From positions 33,934 to 97,933 of the forward strand of contig JBJXDZ010000104.1 in assembly GCA_046154645.1 (NCBI GenBank): a stretch of 64,000 nucleotides of DNA, written 5' to 3'. Numbering within the stretch: the first letter of the stretch is position 1; each line of letters begins with the position of its first letter. Made by a program: the position numbers and the translations under genes. The notes under the pieces are model-generated. The model did no database searches. It saw only the letters and a list, made by a program, of their open reading frames with translations, and was not told where the DNA came from. Below, one piece after another: positions 9,540-19,014 of this stretch. The DNA is from Ga0077555 sp046154645. GTDB lineage: Bacteria > Pseudomonadota > Alphaproteobacteria > Rhizobiales > Hyphomicrobiaceae.

Positions 9540-10217
9540 TCAGGGGGCCTGCTTGAGGGCGTCGAGCACCATCTTGGTGGCGCCGGAGATATCGCCGAGC
9601 TTCTCGCCGGCCTTGACGCGCGCCTCGTTGCGCTTGCCGCGCTGTTGGCGCTCGATGGCGGCGTCGGCGATGGCCTCGGCTTCGGCGAGGGGGAGCACCA
9701 GCACGCCGGATTCATCGGCCAGAATGACATCGCCGGCCTTCACCGCGACATTGCCGCAGGAGATCGGCAGGTTGAGCGTGCCGCCGAGATTGTAGAGCCG
9801 CGTGGTGATCGGCGACATGCCGCGACACCAGAGCGGGAAATCCGACTCGACGATCTCGGCGAGGTCCGTGCAGGGCCCGTCGACGATGCCGCCAACGGCG
9901 CCGGCGGCTTTGGCGGCGACCGTGACGCCACCGCCCCAGCAGGCGTGCTTGTCGTCGCCGAGACGGTCCACCAGCAGAATGTCGCCGGGGCGCAGGAGGC
10001 CGAGCGTGTGATGCAGCAGCGTTGAATCCTGGCCCGGGATCGCCAGCGTCACGGCCACGCCGGCCACGCGCTTGTGACGCAGCAACGGCTGGATGCCGCG
10101 ATCCATGAAGCCCCAATGCTGGGAATGGCCGACGGTGGCGATCTCGACCTGCAGCAGCTTGGCCACCAGCGCCGGCGGCAATGATGGCGGCATGGGGTGG
10201 ATGCGGTAGTCGGGCAT
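9540..10217 (-). CDS. RraA-like / HMG-aldolase family protein
   Basis: The protein has 225 residues and the RraA fold. The conserved stretch GDDKHACWGGGVTVAAKA (87-104) and the GIVDGPCTDLAEI strand-turn are clear. Class II 4-hydroxy-4-methyl-2-oxoglutarate aldolases have an Arg-Asp pair in GxVRD. Here the pair is Thr117-Asp118, so the metal ligand Asp remains and the substrate Arg is lost. A pyruvate-aldolase or oxaloacetate-decarboxylase role is therefore doubtful. It lies 9 nt after the second permease gene and 14 nt before the GGT-like gene, so it probably belongs to the same catabolic set. Confidence 0.85.
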   Translation of the reverse strand: MPDYRIHPMPPSLPPALVAKLLQVEIATVGHSQHWGFMDRGIQPLLRHKRVAGVAVTLAIPGQDSTLLHHTLGLLRPGDILLVDRLGDDKHACWGGGVTVAAKAAGAVGGIVDGPCTDLAEIVESDFPLWCRGMSPITTRLYNLGGTLNLPISCGNVAVKAGDVILADESGVLVLPLAEAEAIADAAIERQQRGKRNEARVKAGEKLGDISGATKMVLDALKQAP

Positions 10218-10226
10218 ATGTCTCTC

Positions 10227-11015
10227 CTAGTGTCCGACGGCACGCCTGACGCCGATCAGCCGTTCGACGGCGAGAACGATGACAAGCGTGGCGACAATGA
10301 GCAAGACCGAAAGGGCGGCAACCAGCGGGTCTGTGCGCCCTTCGACATAGTGCACCATCTCGACCGGCAGCGTCTTGGCGCGCGGGCCCGACAGAAACAG
10401 CGAGATCACGGTTTCATCGAAGGAGAGCAGGAACGACAGCGCGGTGCAGGCGATGAGCCCCGGCATGGCCAGCGGCAAGGTCACACGCCAGAGCACCCGC
10501 CAGGGCCTGGCGCCCAAGGTGGCCGCGGCCGCCTCGATGTCGTCGGGCAAGGTCGAGAGGGCCGTCGACATCATGCGGATCACGAACGGCAGCGTCACCA
10601 CCATATGGCCGAGGATCAGGCCCGGAATGGTGGCGGTCAAGCGCAACGGCGCGAAGGCCAGCAACAAGGCGAGACCGATGATCAGCGACGGCAGCAGCAA
10701 GGGCGCCAGCAGGATTGTCTTGATCGCCTCCTGACCGCGAAAGGTCGCCTTGCTGAGGGCCAGCGCCGCCGGCACGCCGATGAGCAGCGACAAGGCGGTC
10801 ACGACAGCGGCGATCTGCACGCTCATGAGCAGCGCCTGCATGAGCACGGCATTGGACGTCAGTTGACGAAACCACCGCAACGAATAGCCCGACGGCGGGA
10901 ACACGATGAAGTTGTCGGCCGAGAAGGCGAGCACGACCACCACGACCAACGGAGCGAGGATCAGCACATAGACAATGGCTGCCAGAGTGGAGAGCACGCG
11001 GCCGGCACCGGTCAT
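10227..11015 (-). CDS. ABC transporter inner-membrane permease, PotC-like
   Basis: The protein has 262 residues from the ATG at 11015, which overlaps the stop of the preceding permease gene (ATGA). A longer in-frame extension to 11108 exists but lies inside the upstream gene and is not protein-like. It has six hydrophobic helices and a typical EAA loop (DDIEAAAATLGARPWRVLWR) for docking to the ATPase. It forms the second half of the translocation pore of a spermidine/putrescine-type importer. The gene order SBP-ATPase-permease-permease is complete and tightly packed. Confidence 0.92.
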   Translation of the reverse strand: MTGAGRVLSTLAAIVYVLILAPLVVVVVLAFSADNFIVFPPSGYSLRWFRQLTSNAVLMQALLMSVQIAAVVTALSLLIGVPAALALSKATFRGQEAIKTILLAPLLLPSLIIGLALLLAFAPLRLTATIPGLILGHMVVTLPFVIRMMSTALSTLPDDIEAAAATLGARPWRVLWRVTLPLAMPGLIACTALSFLLSFDETVISLFLSGPRAKTLPVEMVHYVEGRTDPLVAALSVLLIVATLVIVLAVERLIGVRRAVGH

Positions 11016-11854
11016 CGCTGCAGCCTCCGCGCCACCAGATTGAAGAGGCCAAGCAGCAGCATCAACAAGGCCAGCGTGTAGATGGCGAGCACGGACGCCG
11101 CGGGCCAATTGGTATTGGTGTTGGCCTGCTCGAAAATCTCGGTGGCGAGCACGAACACCCGCCCGCCACCGAGCAGCTTCGGCGTCACATAGGCCGACAT
11201 CGACAGGATGAAGCCGAGGCCCGCCGCCAGTGCCACCGCCGGCAGACTCAAAGGCAGGGTGACGCGCAGGAAGGTGCGGAACGGCGAGGCGCCGAGGCTG
11301 CGCGCGGCTTCCTCGAGCGTGCGGTCGAGACGGCCGAAACCGGCGAGCAGCGCCAGGATCATGTACGGCATGATGCTTTCGGCCAGCCCGATGGTGACGC
11401 CGGTCCAGTTGAACACGAGCCGCATCGGCGCCGAGATCAGGCCCAAGGCTCGCGCGATGGCGTTGACCAGGCCCTGGTCGCCGAGGATGGCAAGCCAGCC
11501 GAACACGCGCACCACGCTCGATACCAGCATCGGCAGGATCGCGAGCACGGCGAGGAAACCACGAAAGCGCGACTGCGTGCGAAACAGGAACAGCGCGATG
11601 GGGTAGCCGAGCAGCAAGGCCAGCGTCGTCGAGGTGAGAGCCAGTTGCAGCGAATTGCGCGTCAATTCGAGCGTGAAGGGGTCGGCGAAGGTGTCGCGCC
11701 AGGTCTTGAGCGACCAGGTCTCAATGGCAGCCCCGGTCGGTCCCGTCTCGTTGAAGGCGAAGCGGAACAGTCCAAGGGTCGGCCAGACATAGATCGCCGC
11801 CACGAACAGCAGCGCCGGCACAACGAGCCAGGTAAGGCGGGGGCTGGCGGTCAC
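11012..11854 (-). CDS. ABC transporter inner-membrane permease, PotB-like
   Basis: The protein has 280 residues with a GTG start at 11854 that overlaps the ATPase stop (GTGA). The first residues are VTASPRLTW, followed by the first TM helix. An upstream ATG in the same frame at 12304 falls inside the ATPase gene and is rejected. Six TM segments are expected, and the EAA loop reads LEEAARSLGASPFRTFLRV. It pairs with the PotC-like permease. The overlap arrangement indicates translational coupling along the operon. Confidence 0.92.
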   Translation of the reverse strand: MTASPRLTWLVVPALLFVAAIYVWPTLGLFRFAFNETGPTGAAIETWSLKTWRDTFADPFTLELTRNSLQLALTSTTLALLLGYPIALFLFRTQSRFRGFLAVLAILPMLVSSVVRVFGWLAILGDQGLVNAIARALGLISAPMRLVFNWTGVTIGLAESIMPYMILALLAGFGRLDRTLEEAARSLGASPFRTFLRVTLPLSLPAVALAAGLGFILSMSAYVTPKLLGGGRVFVLATEIFEQANTNTNWPAASVLAIYTLALLMLLLGLFNLVARRLQR

Positions 11855-12903
11855 GCAGCCTCCGTTGGGAACAGCCGCGTTGCCGCGATCGGCCAGTGCA
11901 CAGCGACCTCGCTGCCTTCCTCCGGCATCGGCGCACCCGACGCCGTCTGGATGCTGAGCTGGCCACCGCTGCCTTTGACGATGACCTCGATCTGATCGCC
12001 GACGAAGACGCTGCGTGCGACGGTGCCGACAACGCGCATCATGCCGTCGGCCGTTGGCGCGGACAGCGGCGCCAGGCGCATGCGCTGCGGCCGCACGAAG
12101 GCCTCGACTTCGCCGCTGGCGGCCGTGACCGGCAACACCGCCCCCCAGATCACCACACGCCCGGCGCTGTCGCGGCTGGCGGCCAGCACGTTGCTGCGGC
12201 CGACGAACTCGGCAACGAACCGCGTCGCCGGCTGCTCGTAGATCTCGACCGGCGTGCCGATCTGCGCAATGCGGCCACGGTTCATGACGGCGATGCGGTC
12301 GCACATGGTCAGTGCTTCCACCTGATCGTGGGTGACGAACAGGGTGGTGATGCCGAGCGAGCGCTGGATGTCGCGGATCTCGTGGCGCATGGCGTCGCGC
12401 AGCTTGGCATCGAGATTGGAGAGCGATTCATCCAGCAGCAACACAGAGGGTCGAATGACCAGCGCCCGCGCCAAGGCCACGCGCTGTTGCTGCCCGCCGG
12501 AGAGCTCGCGAGGGCGGCGCTGCGCCAGGCCGTCGAGGCGAACCATGGCCAAAGCTGCTTTCACGCGCGCCTCGATCTCGGCGCGGGCCACCCGTCGTTC
12601 CTGCAGGCCGAAGCCGACGTTGCTCTCGACACTCATGTGCGGGAACAGCGCGTAGGACTGGAACACATAGCCCATGTTGCGCTGATGCGCGGCCAGCCGC
12701 GTGATGTCCTGGCCATCCAGCGCGATCGAACCGGTGTCCGGCGCGATCAGCCCCGCCAGCATGCGCAGCGTCGTGGTCTTGCCGCAACCCGACGGCCCCA
12801 GCAGCGCCACCGACTGGCCGCGCTCCACCGCCAAGGAAACATCGTCGACAGCCACAGTATCGCGATAGGCTTTGCGCAAGCCGTTGAGCGCGAGATAGCT
12901 CAT
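11851..12903 (-). CDS. ABC transporter ATP-binding protein, PotA-like
   Basis: The protein has 350 residues: a nucleotide-binding domain followed by a TOBE-like C-terminal domain (about 235-350). Walker A GPSGCGKT is at 36-43, the Q-loop Gln is in YVFQSYALFP, the signature LSGGQ is at 134-138, Walker B LLLDE is at 155-159 and the H-loop is FVTHDQ. After the Walker B Glu the usual Pro of DEPLSNLDA is Ser160, a mild oddity. It powers uptake by the two adjacent permeases. It starts 5 nt after the binding-protein gene, so all four importer parts are one operon. Confidence 0.94.
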   Translation of the reverse strand: MSYLALNGLRKAYRDTVAVDDVSLAVERGQSVALLGPSGCGKTTTLRMLAGLIAPDTGSIALDGQDITRLAAHQRNMGYVFQSYALFPHMSVESNVGFGLQERRVARAEIEARVKAALAMVRLDGLAQRRPRELSGGQQQRVALARALVIRPSVLLLDESLSNLDAKLRDAMRHEIRDIQRSLGITTLFVTHDQVEALTMCDRIAVMNRGRIAQIGTPVEIYEQPATRFVAEFVGRSNVLAASRDSAGRVVIWGAVLPVTAASGEVEAFVRPQRMRLAPLSAPTADGMMRVVGTVARSVFVGDQIEVIVKGSGGQLSIQTASGAPMPEEGSEVAVHWPIAATRLFPTEAA

Positions 12904-12907
12904 CTCG

Positions 12908-13963
12908 TCACCGCGCCGTGATGACTTCCCGGCGCCAGCGATTGTTCCATTGATCGCGCACCTTCACGACCTCGGTCCAATCGACGTTGATCATGCGGGC
13001 GCGGCTTTCCGGCGCTGCCGCCGTGCGCGCCAGCGCCTTCGGATCGATGGCCGCCTTGGCATTGGTTGGCGCATAGAACATCAGTTCGGTGAAAGCCTTC
13101 TGGGCCTTCTGCGACAGCGCATAGTCGGCGAAGGCGAGCGCCGCGTCGCGGTTCTTCGAACCGGCGGTGACGTTGATGGTGTTGATCTGAAATACTGAGC
13201 CTTCGGGCGGCAACAGCGTGCCGATGCGGCCCTGCGTCTGGTCGCCATAGAGCTGCGACCGGGCGTTCCACCCGGTTGCCACGCGCACGACGCCGTTGAG
13301 GATCAGCGAGTAGCCGTCCGGGTTCGGCTCGAAGGTCTTGACGCTCGGCGACAAGGCCTTGAGCTTCGCAATCGCGGCATCGATGGACTTGCGGTAGTCG
13401 CCGCCTTCCATCTTCTCGACCATGGCGGTCAAGGCGAGACCCTGGATGTTGGGCGGCGCAGAAATGGCAAGGAGGTCCTTCAGGTCCGGCCGCCAGAGGT
13501 CGGCAAGCTTGGTGATGGGCGGCTTCAGGTTCTGCGTGTCGTAGGCAAGCACAAGATGATCGAAGGTGACGGCCGGGCCGAAGTCGCCACCCACGGCGCG
13601 CGCTTCCGGGAACAGCTCGTTGAGCGACGGCACCTTGTCGGCCGGCAGCTTCTCGAACAGGCCTTCCGCATTGGCGATGCTCGAGGTCGTCACATCCATG
13701 ATGGCGACGTCGACTTGCGGGTCCTGCTTCTGGGCGCGGATGCTGCCGAGCATCTGCGCCGAGGTGCCGCCTGGGGTGTATGTGACCGTGATGCCGGGGA
13801 AGGCCTGCTGGAACGGCGCCACCACGGCTTTGGTGTAATTGTCCTGGAAGATGCCGGCATAGGCCATCAGCGAGACCGTGCCTTTTCCACCTTGCGCCCG
13901 CACGATGGCCGGTGCCGCCAAGGCTGCAAATCCCGTCGTGACGACGGCGCGCCGATTGAGCAT
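12908..13963 (-). CDS. PotD-like periplasmic solute-binding protein with Tat-type signal
   Basis: The protein has 351 residues from the ATG at 13963, which is preceded by AAGGGGAG; the open frame runs on to 14539, but that extension is not protein-like. The N-terminus MLNRRAVVTTGFAALAAP carries a twin-arginine and a hydrophobic stretch and would be cleaved near VRAQ. The mature part resembles spermidine/putrescine-type binding proteins, with TSAQMLGSIRAQ early and VATGWNARSQLYG in the second lobe. It is the first gene of the seven-gene operon and presents the unknown ligand to the PotABC-like machinery. The metabolic genes that follow suggest an amide- or carboxylate-containing compound. Confidence 0.9.
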   Translation of the reverse strand: MLNRRAVVTTGFAALAAPAIVRAQGGKGTVSLMAYAGIFQDNYTKAVVAPFQQAFPGITVTYTPGGTSAQMLGSIRAQKQDPQVDVAIMDVTTSSIANAEGLFEKLPADKVPSLNELFPEARAVGGDFGPAVTFDHLVLAYDTQNLKPPITKLADLWRPDLKDLLAISAPPNIQGLALTAMVEKMEGGDYRKSIDAAIAKLKALSPSVKTFEPNPDGYSLILNGVVRVATGWNARSQLYGDQTQGRIGTLLPPEGSVFQINTINVTAGSKNRDAALAFADYALSQKAQKAFTELMFYAPTNAKAAIDPKALARTAAAPESRARMINVDWTEVVKVRDQWNNRWRREVITAR

Positions 13964-14273
13964 GTCCAATTCTCCCCTTGTTTGACATCTTGTACCGCGG
14001 TCCTGGCGGGCTTGCCAGCCGGGGCGCGGTTCCGGACTGACCCTTCGGCCGGCATGCTGCCCGGAATTCCGGCGCGGACTCGCCGGCCCGCCCGACCGCC
14101 GCCAGACCACGCCCCAGAGTGGACAGGCTGTGCAAACGGCGTTGCCCTGGCCAGGGGCCTCACTTAGTGTGCCGCAGGGGCGAGCCACCGAGGTGTGGCT
14201 TGCGACGGGACGAGCGGTTGCGACAACGCCGGGGGATGGCGATGGACGGCGGCCTGCGCGAGGGAGACGATAC
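13964..14273. other. Divergent intergenic region
   Basis: These 310 bp separate the binding-protein gene (minus) from the transporter gene (plus) and must hold both promoters. The sequence is GC-rich. No operator or convincing sigma-70 boxes stand out. Confidence 0.4.
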
Positions 14274-15779
14274 ATGATCACCGCCACAATCGCGGCCCTG
14301 TTGGGGCTTGCCTTGCTCGCAGCGCAGTCGGCCAGCCAGCACCAAGCTTCGACACTGATCAATGCGACGGCGCGAACGCAGCGCAGATCCACGCGCGGCG
14401 GAACGCTGCTGGCCCTTGGTGGCGCCATCCTCGTTGTTCTCGCCGTGACCACGCTGCCGGCCGTTGCCGCCACCCCAGGCAATCCCGTCGAGCCGCTGCT
14501 GCTCTCGATCGGGCCCTGGCAGATCCCGGTTGATTTCATCCTGTTCGCGCTGACCCTGCTCGGCGTGGCGCTGTTTCATCATCACACACTGCAGGTGGCC
14601 TTGACGGGCCTTGCCGCCATCACAGCCTATAAGCTGGCATTCACCGGCTTCAAGTTCGGCACCGGCTTCCCCGGCCTGATCGGCCATCTGCATCACGAGT
14701 GGGTGACGCTCGCCAATTTGTTCTGCCTGCTCATGGGCTTCGCGCTGCTGTCGCGGCATTTCGAGGACAGCAAGGTGCCGGAAGTCATGCCCGCCATCCT
14801 GCCCGATGACTGGAAGGGTGGCTTTTTCCTGCTCGTCATCGTGTTCGTGATCTCGAGCTTCCTCGACAATATCGCGGCTGCCCTGATCGGCGGCGTCATG
14901 GCGCGGCAGGTGTTCCGCGGCAAGGTGCACATCGGCTATCTGGCCGGCATCGTCGCCGCCTCCAACGCCGGCGGCTCCGGCAGCGTCGTCGGCGACACCA
15001 CCACCACCATGATGTGGATCGACGGCGTCAGCCCGCTCCAGGTGTTCGATGCCTATGTGGCGGCCGTCGTAGCTTTGATCGTCATGGGTATTCCCGCCGC
15101 GCTGCAGCAACAGGCCTACTCCCCCATCTCCAAGGAGCCGGTGGCCGGCGTGCGCATCGATGGATCACGCCTGTTCATCGTGTTCTTCATCCTGATCGTC
15201 GCGGTGGGCGCCAACGTCTGGGCCAACCGCAGCGCCAAGCACCTGCTCGATCTGCTGCCGGTCATCGGTCTCGCCGTCTGGGCCGCCATCCTCTTGACGG
15301 CACCACTGCGCCGCCCGGACTGGAAGATCATGCCCGAGACCGCCAAAGGCACTATCTTTCTGCTCTCTCTGGTGCTGTGCGCCTCGATGATGCCGGTCGA
15401 ACGGTTGCCTACACCCTCCTGGCAAACCGCCTTTGGCCTCGGCTTCGTCTCCGCCGTGTTCGACAATATTCCGCTTACCGCACTGGCGCTCAAGCAAGGC
15501 AACTTCGACTGGGGCATGCTGGCCTATTGCGTGGGCTTCGGCGGCTCCATGATCTGGTTCGGCTCGTCGGCCGGCGTCGCCCTGTCGAACATGTATCCGG
15601 AGGCCAAATCCGTCGGCAGTTGGGTGCGCCACGGCTGGCATGTGGCGGTTGCCTATGTGATCGGGTTCTTCGTGCTGCTGTACGTCGTCGGTTGGCATCC
15701 CGAGGACCACAAGGCGCGCAAAGTCGGCTCCGAACGGGCGCCACCAGCAATTACCATCGTGACGCAGGCGACACGCTGA
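14274..15779 (+). CDS. Ion-transporter-superfamily permease (SLC13/ArsB/NhaD-like)
   Basis: The protein has 501 residues from the ATG at 14274, which has GGGAG 9 nt upstream. About eleven hydrophobic helices are present. Two inverted half-repeats each carry a re-entrant-type motif: SSFLDNIAAALIGG in the first half and SAVFDNIPLTALAL in the second. A glycine-rich NAGGSGSVVGDTTTT loop follows the first. This is the layout of the IT superfamily, which contains citrate, arsenite and Na+/H+ transporters. The transported ion or acid cannot be assigned. It stands alone, divergent from the PotD-like operon. Confidence 0.82.
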   Translation: MITATIAALLGLALLAAQSASQHQASTLINATARTQRRSTRGGTLLALGGAILVVLAVTTLPAVAATPGNPVEPLLLSIGPWQIPVDFILFALTLLGVALFHHHTLQVALTGLAAITAYKLAFTGFKFGTGFPGLIGHLHHEWVTLANLFCLLMGFALLSRHFEDSKVPEVMPAILPDDWKGGFFLLVIVFVISSFLDNIAAALIGGVMARQVFRGKVHIGYLAGIVAASNAGGSGSVVGDTTTTMMWIDGVSPLQVFDAYVAAVVALIVMGIPAALQQQAYSPISKEPVAGVRIDGSRLFIVFFILIVAVGANVWANRSAKHLLDLLPVIGLAVWAAILLTAPLRRPDWKIMPETAKGTIFLLSLVLCASMMPVERLPTPSWQTAFGLGFVSAVFDNIPLTALALKQGNFDWGMLAYCVGFGGSMIWFGSSAGVALSNMYPEAKSVGSWVRHGWHVAVAYVIGFFVLLYVVGWHPEDHKARKVGSERAPPAITIVTQATR

Positions 15780-15947
15780 ACAAGGGTCACAGTAGCGGAA
15801 AACTGGGACACCGACACCGGTGAACAGCGCTCAAGCAGCTGTGCTGACGCACCGTGTCACGATGGCTTCACCTAAGGATTGATTGTGCATTGCAGCACGA
15901 GCACCTATCTCTCGTGTATTCCATTCGCACTTGCGAGAGGATCTGCC

Positions 15948-16571
15948 ATGCACGCCACGACCCCGAACGAGAGCCGCGACTGCGATACCGACCCGGAACG
16001 CGAGGTGCGCGCCGGCCAGGGCACCATCCGCAAGCTCATCGGCTCGGAGCATGAGCGCTTTCGCGACCACCTTCTGCGCCTGGACAAGGAGAGCCGGCGG
16101 CTGCGCTTTGCCCATGGCGTCTCGGATTCGTTCATCGAGGACTATGCGCTGCGCATGTCCGACATGGGCGGCATCGTGTTTGCCTATATCGTCGCCGGCG
16201 AGGTGCGGGCCGTGGCCGAGCTGCGCAAGCTCGGCGATACCTGGGGCCACGAGGCGGAGGCCGCCTTCTCGGTCGAGCGGGCCTATCAAAACCTCGGCAT
16301 CGGCAACGAACTGATGGGGCGCGTCATCCGGGCCGCACGCAACCGCGGCGTGCGCCTGTTGTACATGAGCTGTCTCGCCGAGAACGCCAAGATGCAAGCC
16401 ATCGCACGCCGGCACGAGGCCGACCTCAAGTTCGAGTATGGCGAGGTGATCGGAGAGATCATCCCCGAAACGCCGAGCTATTTCTCGCTGCTGGCCGAAG
16501 CCATCGACGACCGCGCCGGCTATCTGATGGCCGTGCTCGATCTGCAGGCACGCCGCGCCAATGCCGCGTGA
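15948..16571 (+). CDS. GNAT family N-acetyltransferase
   Basis: The protein has 207 residues from the ATG at 15948, preceded by GAGAGGAT. The acetyl-CoA-binding core is visible as the strand SVERAYQNLGIGNELMGRVI (motif A, Q/RxxGxG/A type as QNLGIG) followed by ARNRGVRLLYM. The N-terminal 35 residues are polar and probably flexible. The substrate is unknown. It is convergent with the iron-binding-protein gene, whose stop lies 15 nt downstream. Confidence 0.8.
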   Translation: MHATTPNESRDCDTDPEREVRAGQGTIRKLIGSEHERFRDHLLRLDKESRRLRFAHGVSDSFIEDYALRMSDMGGIVFAYIVAGEVRAVAELRKLGDTWGHEAEAAFSVERAYQNLGIGNELMGRVIRAARNRGVRLLYMSCLAENAKMQAIARRHEADLKFEYGEVIGEIIPETPSYFSLLAEAIDDRAGYLMAVLDLQARRANAA

Positions 16572-16586
16572 TCAGTTGGCTGTCAG

Positions 16587-17705
16587 CTACTGCGTCACAG
16601 CGTCGAACAGCACCCGCTGCACCAGATCGCTCGCCTCCTTGCGCCGACGCACAATGTCGCCGATCGGCAGTTCGTCGCTCTTGAGCGGCCCCCATTCACG
16701 CAGCACCGGCGACGACTCGCCCAGCGCGTTGACGGGATACTCGTGATTGCGGTTGGCGTAGATCTGCTGCGCCATGGCCGAGGCCAGAAACTCCATCAAG
16801 CGCACCGCATTGTCGCGATTGGGCGCCTTGGCCGCCAGCGCCATGCCAGAAATGTTAACATGCACGCCACGCTCGGACCGGTTCGGAAAAATCAGCTTCA
16901 CCGATTTGGCCCACGCCTGTTGCTCGGGCGTGGCGTCACGCGCCTGCAGGGCGCCCAGATAGTAGCTGTTGACCAGGGCCAGATCGCATTGCCCCTCGTG
17001 CACGCGTCTGATCTGATCTCGATCACCGCCTTCGGGCTTCATGGCCAGATTAGCTTTAACGCCCTTGAGCCACAGCTCCGTCCGCGCCGGACCATGATGC
17101 GCCATCAGCGCGGCGACCAGCGTCACATTATAGGAATGGGCACCCGACCGCATGCAGATGCGGCCCTTCCACTTATGGTCAGCCAGTTCCTCATAGCTGA
17201 TCGCATCCGCCGTCACCCGCGCTTTTGCCGCCAGGATGACGCGCGCATTGCGTGACAGCGCGAACCAGTGATTGTCCTTGTCCCGCAGAGCTGCCGGCAC
17301 CGCCTGCTCCAGGATCGGTGACTTCAGCGCCTCGGTCACGTTCGCCGTCCGCGCTTGCACCAGCAGGCCCGCATCGTTGGTGAGCAGCACATCGGCGCCG
17401 CCCGTCGCCTGCTCTTCGACCATGCGCTCGACCAGGCCGGTCGGCTTGTGCACGAGATCGACCTTGATTCCGGTCGTCCATTGGAACGCCGCAAACAGCC
17501 CCTCGGTGAGCTTCGGCTCGCGATAGCTGTAGACGCGCACCACACCGGCCGCGCCCGGCATCTGCTGCGCTGAGGCAGCACCCGGCACCAGTCCCGCCAG
17601 CACCATCACCGCGACGCCGAACGGCCAGCGCCGCGACACGAGTCCGCGTGGCCCGCTCCGAAGCCCTGTCCATTGGCTCGATGCTCTATGCGTCATCAGG
17701 ATCAT
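16587..17705 (-). CDS. Ferric-iron-type periplasmic binding protein (AfuA/FutA-like), no permease nearby
   Basis: The protein has 372 residues from the ATG at 17705, where the upstream stop and this start share one base (TGATG). An ATG at 17696 is also possible. After a signal segment ending near ASAQ, the mature chain begins VVRVYSYREPKLTEGLF, the classical start of FbpA/FutA proteins. The paired tyrosines in NSYYLGAL are the expected Fe(III) ligands. No ABC permease or ATPase for iron lies next to it, so it must use a distant transporter or has another role. It is the third gene of an operon with two unknown envelope proteins. Confidence 0.85.
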   Translation of the reverse strand: MILMTHRASSQWTGLRSGPRGLVSRRWPFGVAVMVLAGLVPGAASAQQMPGAAGVVRVYSYREPKLTEGLFAAFQWTTGIKVDLVHKPTGLVERMVEEQATGGADVLLTNDAGLLVQARTANVTEALKSPILEQAVPAALRDKDNHWFALSRNARVILAAKARVTADAISYEELADHKWKGRICMRSGAHSYNVTLVAALMAHHGPARTELWLKGVKANLAMKPEGGDRDQIRRVHEGQCDLALVNSYYLGALQARDATPEQQAWAKSVKLIFPNRSERGVHVNISGMALAAKAPNRDNAVRLMEFLASAMAQQIYANRNHEYPVNALGESSPVLREWGPLKSDELPIGDIVRRRKEASDLVQRVLFDAVTQ

Positions 17706-19003
17706 CACCGTACCGCTTGTTGTGGAAGTGGCGTGAAACGGCTCGCCGCATCGAGCGGCTGCCCACACGCGCGTGCCGCAATCTCACCACGACGGCGCGC
17801 AACATCGCCACGCGAGAACGTCACGCTTTCAAACCTCACGCGCGCATGCTGGCCATCACCGCAGGTGGTGCCGGCGGGTCGCAGCCCGCGCGTTGCATAA
17901 TCGATCATCACGTGCACCGGCCCCCGCGCTGGACCATCGACGCGAAAGAACGTGTAGACCTCGACCTTGTCGCCACCGCCTTCGCCCTTGTCCGCCAGAC
18001 TGAGGAAGCCGCGCCCGCGTCCGCTGGCCAGCGCCAACTCCCGGGCGGCGATGGCCGTTGCCGGTGCGGCGGCCCACACATGGCCGTCGGCGCCCTGCTG
18101 CGCACCGTATTCCAAGGCATGCAGATCGAGGTCGACCGGCTGCGACCAGATGATGGCCACCTTGTCGACGCGATCGAGATCGCGCGCCCGGGTCGCGACC
18201 GTCTGGCGCACGGTGTCGTCGAACGTCACGGTCAGCGGTGTTGCCCCGGCGAAGAGATCCAGCGTGTCGGCGAATTCGCCCGCCGCATTGAGGCGTCGCA
18301 CCAGCACCGCGCCGCCATAGCCAAGGCTCAGCGACTGTCCCGCTCGGCACGGCGACATCAGGTGCACGCGCATGCGCCCGCCCTCGAGCGGCTCGGTTGC
18401 AACCTCGGCAGCGCCGCACCCATCCGCGGTCGCCGGGCGCGCCGTTCTCGCTGGTTCGCGCTCCGCTGGCGGCACAGCCTTCTTGTCCTCGACGAGTTGG
18501 CGTTGATCCTCGAAGCGATTGATTGGCCGCGCCGCGGGTGCCGGCGGCGGCGTTGCCCCCTGCCCCTCGGCCAGCGGACGCTGATCGACAAACGTTGCCG
18601 GCGGGCGATCGACGAGGTCACGCCGGTCCGTGAACCGTGGCGCGGCGGCTGGCGGTGTCGGCGTGGCCGTGACCGGCAGTGCACTGGCGCGCCCTGGCAA
18701 TGCCACGGTGGCCGGAACCTCAGGCGCCACCACCGCGGCCCGCGTTGGCGGCGGCGATGCCGGAATGGCTGGCGGTACTGCCGGCGCACGCCCTGGTGCC
18801 GATACCTCAGTGCTGGGCGGCGCCGGATCCGGTGTCGTCGATCGAGCCGGCACATCCAAATGGGGCTTCGTCGCCATCTCGACGTTGGTCGCCGGCTCCG
18901 CCAGCGCCGTTGGGGCCGGTTTTGGCCGCACGCCAGCCCAGATGCCGCCGACGAGAATCGCCAGCACTGCCGCCATGCCGAGCTTGGATGCCAGTCCCGC
19001 CAT
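17705..19003 (-). CDS. Membrane-anchored proline-rich protein of unknown function
   Basis: The 432-residue protein has an N-terminal hydrophobic anchor or signal (about 8-24), a Pro/Ala-rich linker to about residue 185 and a C-terminal folded domain with three cysteines near 196, 220 and 377. The linker contains three copies of a short motif: FTDRRDLVD, FVDQRPLAE and FEDQRQLVE (about 124-172). The C-terminal domain has beta-type segments such as VDKVAIIWSQPVDLDLHALE. No family is recognised. It starts 12 nt after the Sel1-like gene and its stop overlaps the start of the binding-protein gene, so the three are cotranscribed. Confidence 0.7.
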   Translation of the reverse strand: MAGLASKLGMAAVLAILVGGIWAGVRPKPAPTALAEPATNVEMATKPHLDVPARSTTPDPAPPSTEVSAPGRAPAVPPAIPASPPPTRAAVVAPEVPATVALPGRASALPVTATPTPPAAAPRFTDRRDLVDRPPATFVDQRPLAEGQGATPPPAPAARPINRFEDQRQLVEDKKAVPPAEREPARTARPATADGCGAAEVATEPLEGGRMRVHLMSPCRAGQSLSLGYGGAVLVRRLNAAGEFADTLDLFAGATPLTVTFDDTVRQTVATRARDLDRVDKVAIIWSQPVDLDLHALEYGAQQGADGHVWAAAPATAIAARELALASGRGRGFLSLADKGEGGGDKVEVYTFFRVDGPARGPVHVMIDYATRGLRPAGTTCGDGQHARVRFESVTFSRGDVARRRGEIAARACGQPLDAASRFTPLPQQAVR

Positions 19004-19014
19004 TGCCGATGACC

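Noticed and set aside
7681..9795. 704-codon plus-strand frame across the GGT-like gene
   Set aside because: It overlaps the well-supported minus-strand GGT-like gene fully and shows no family motif.
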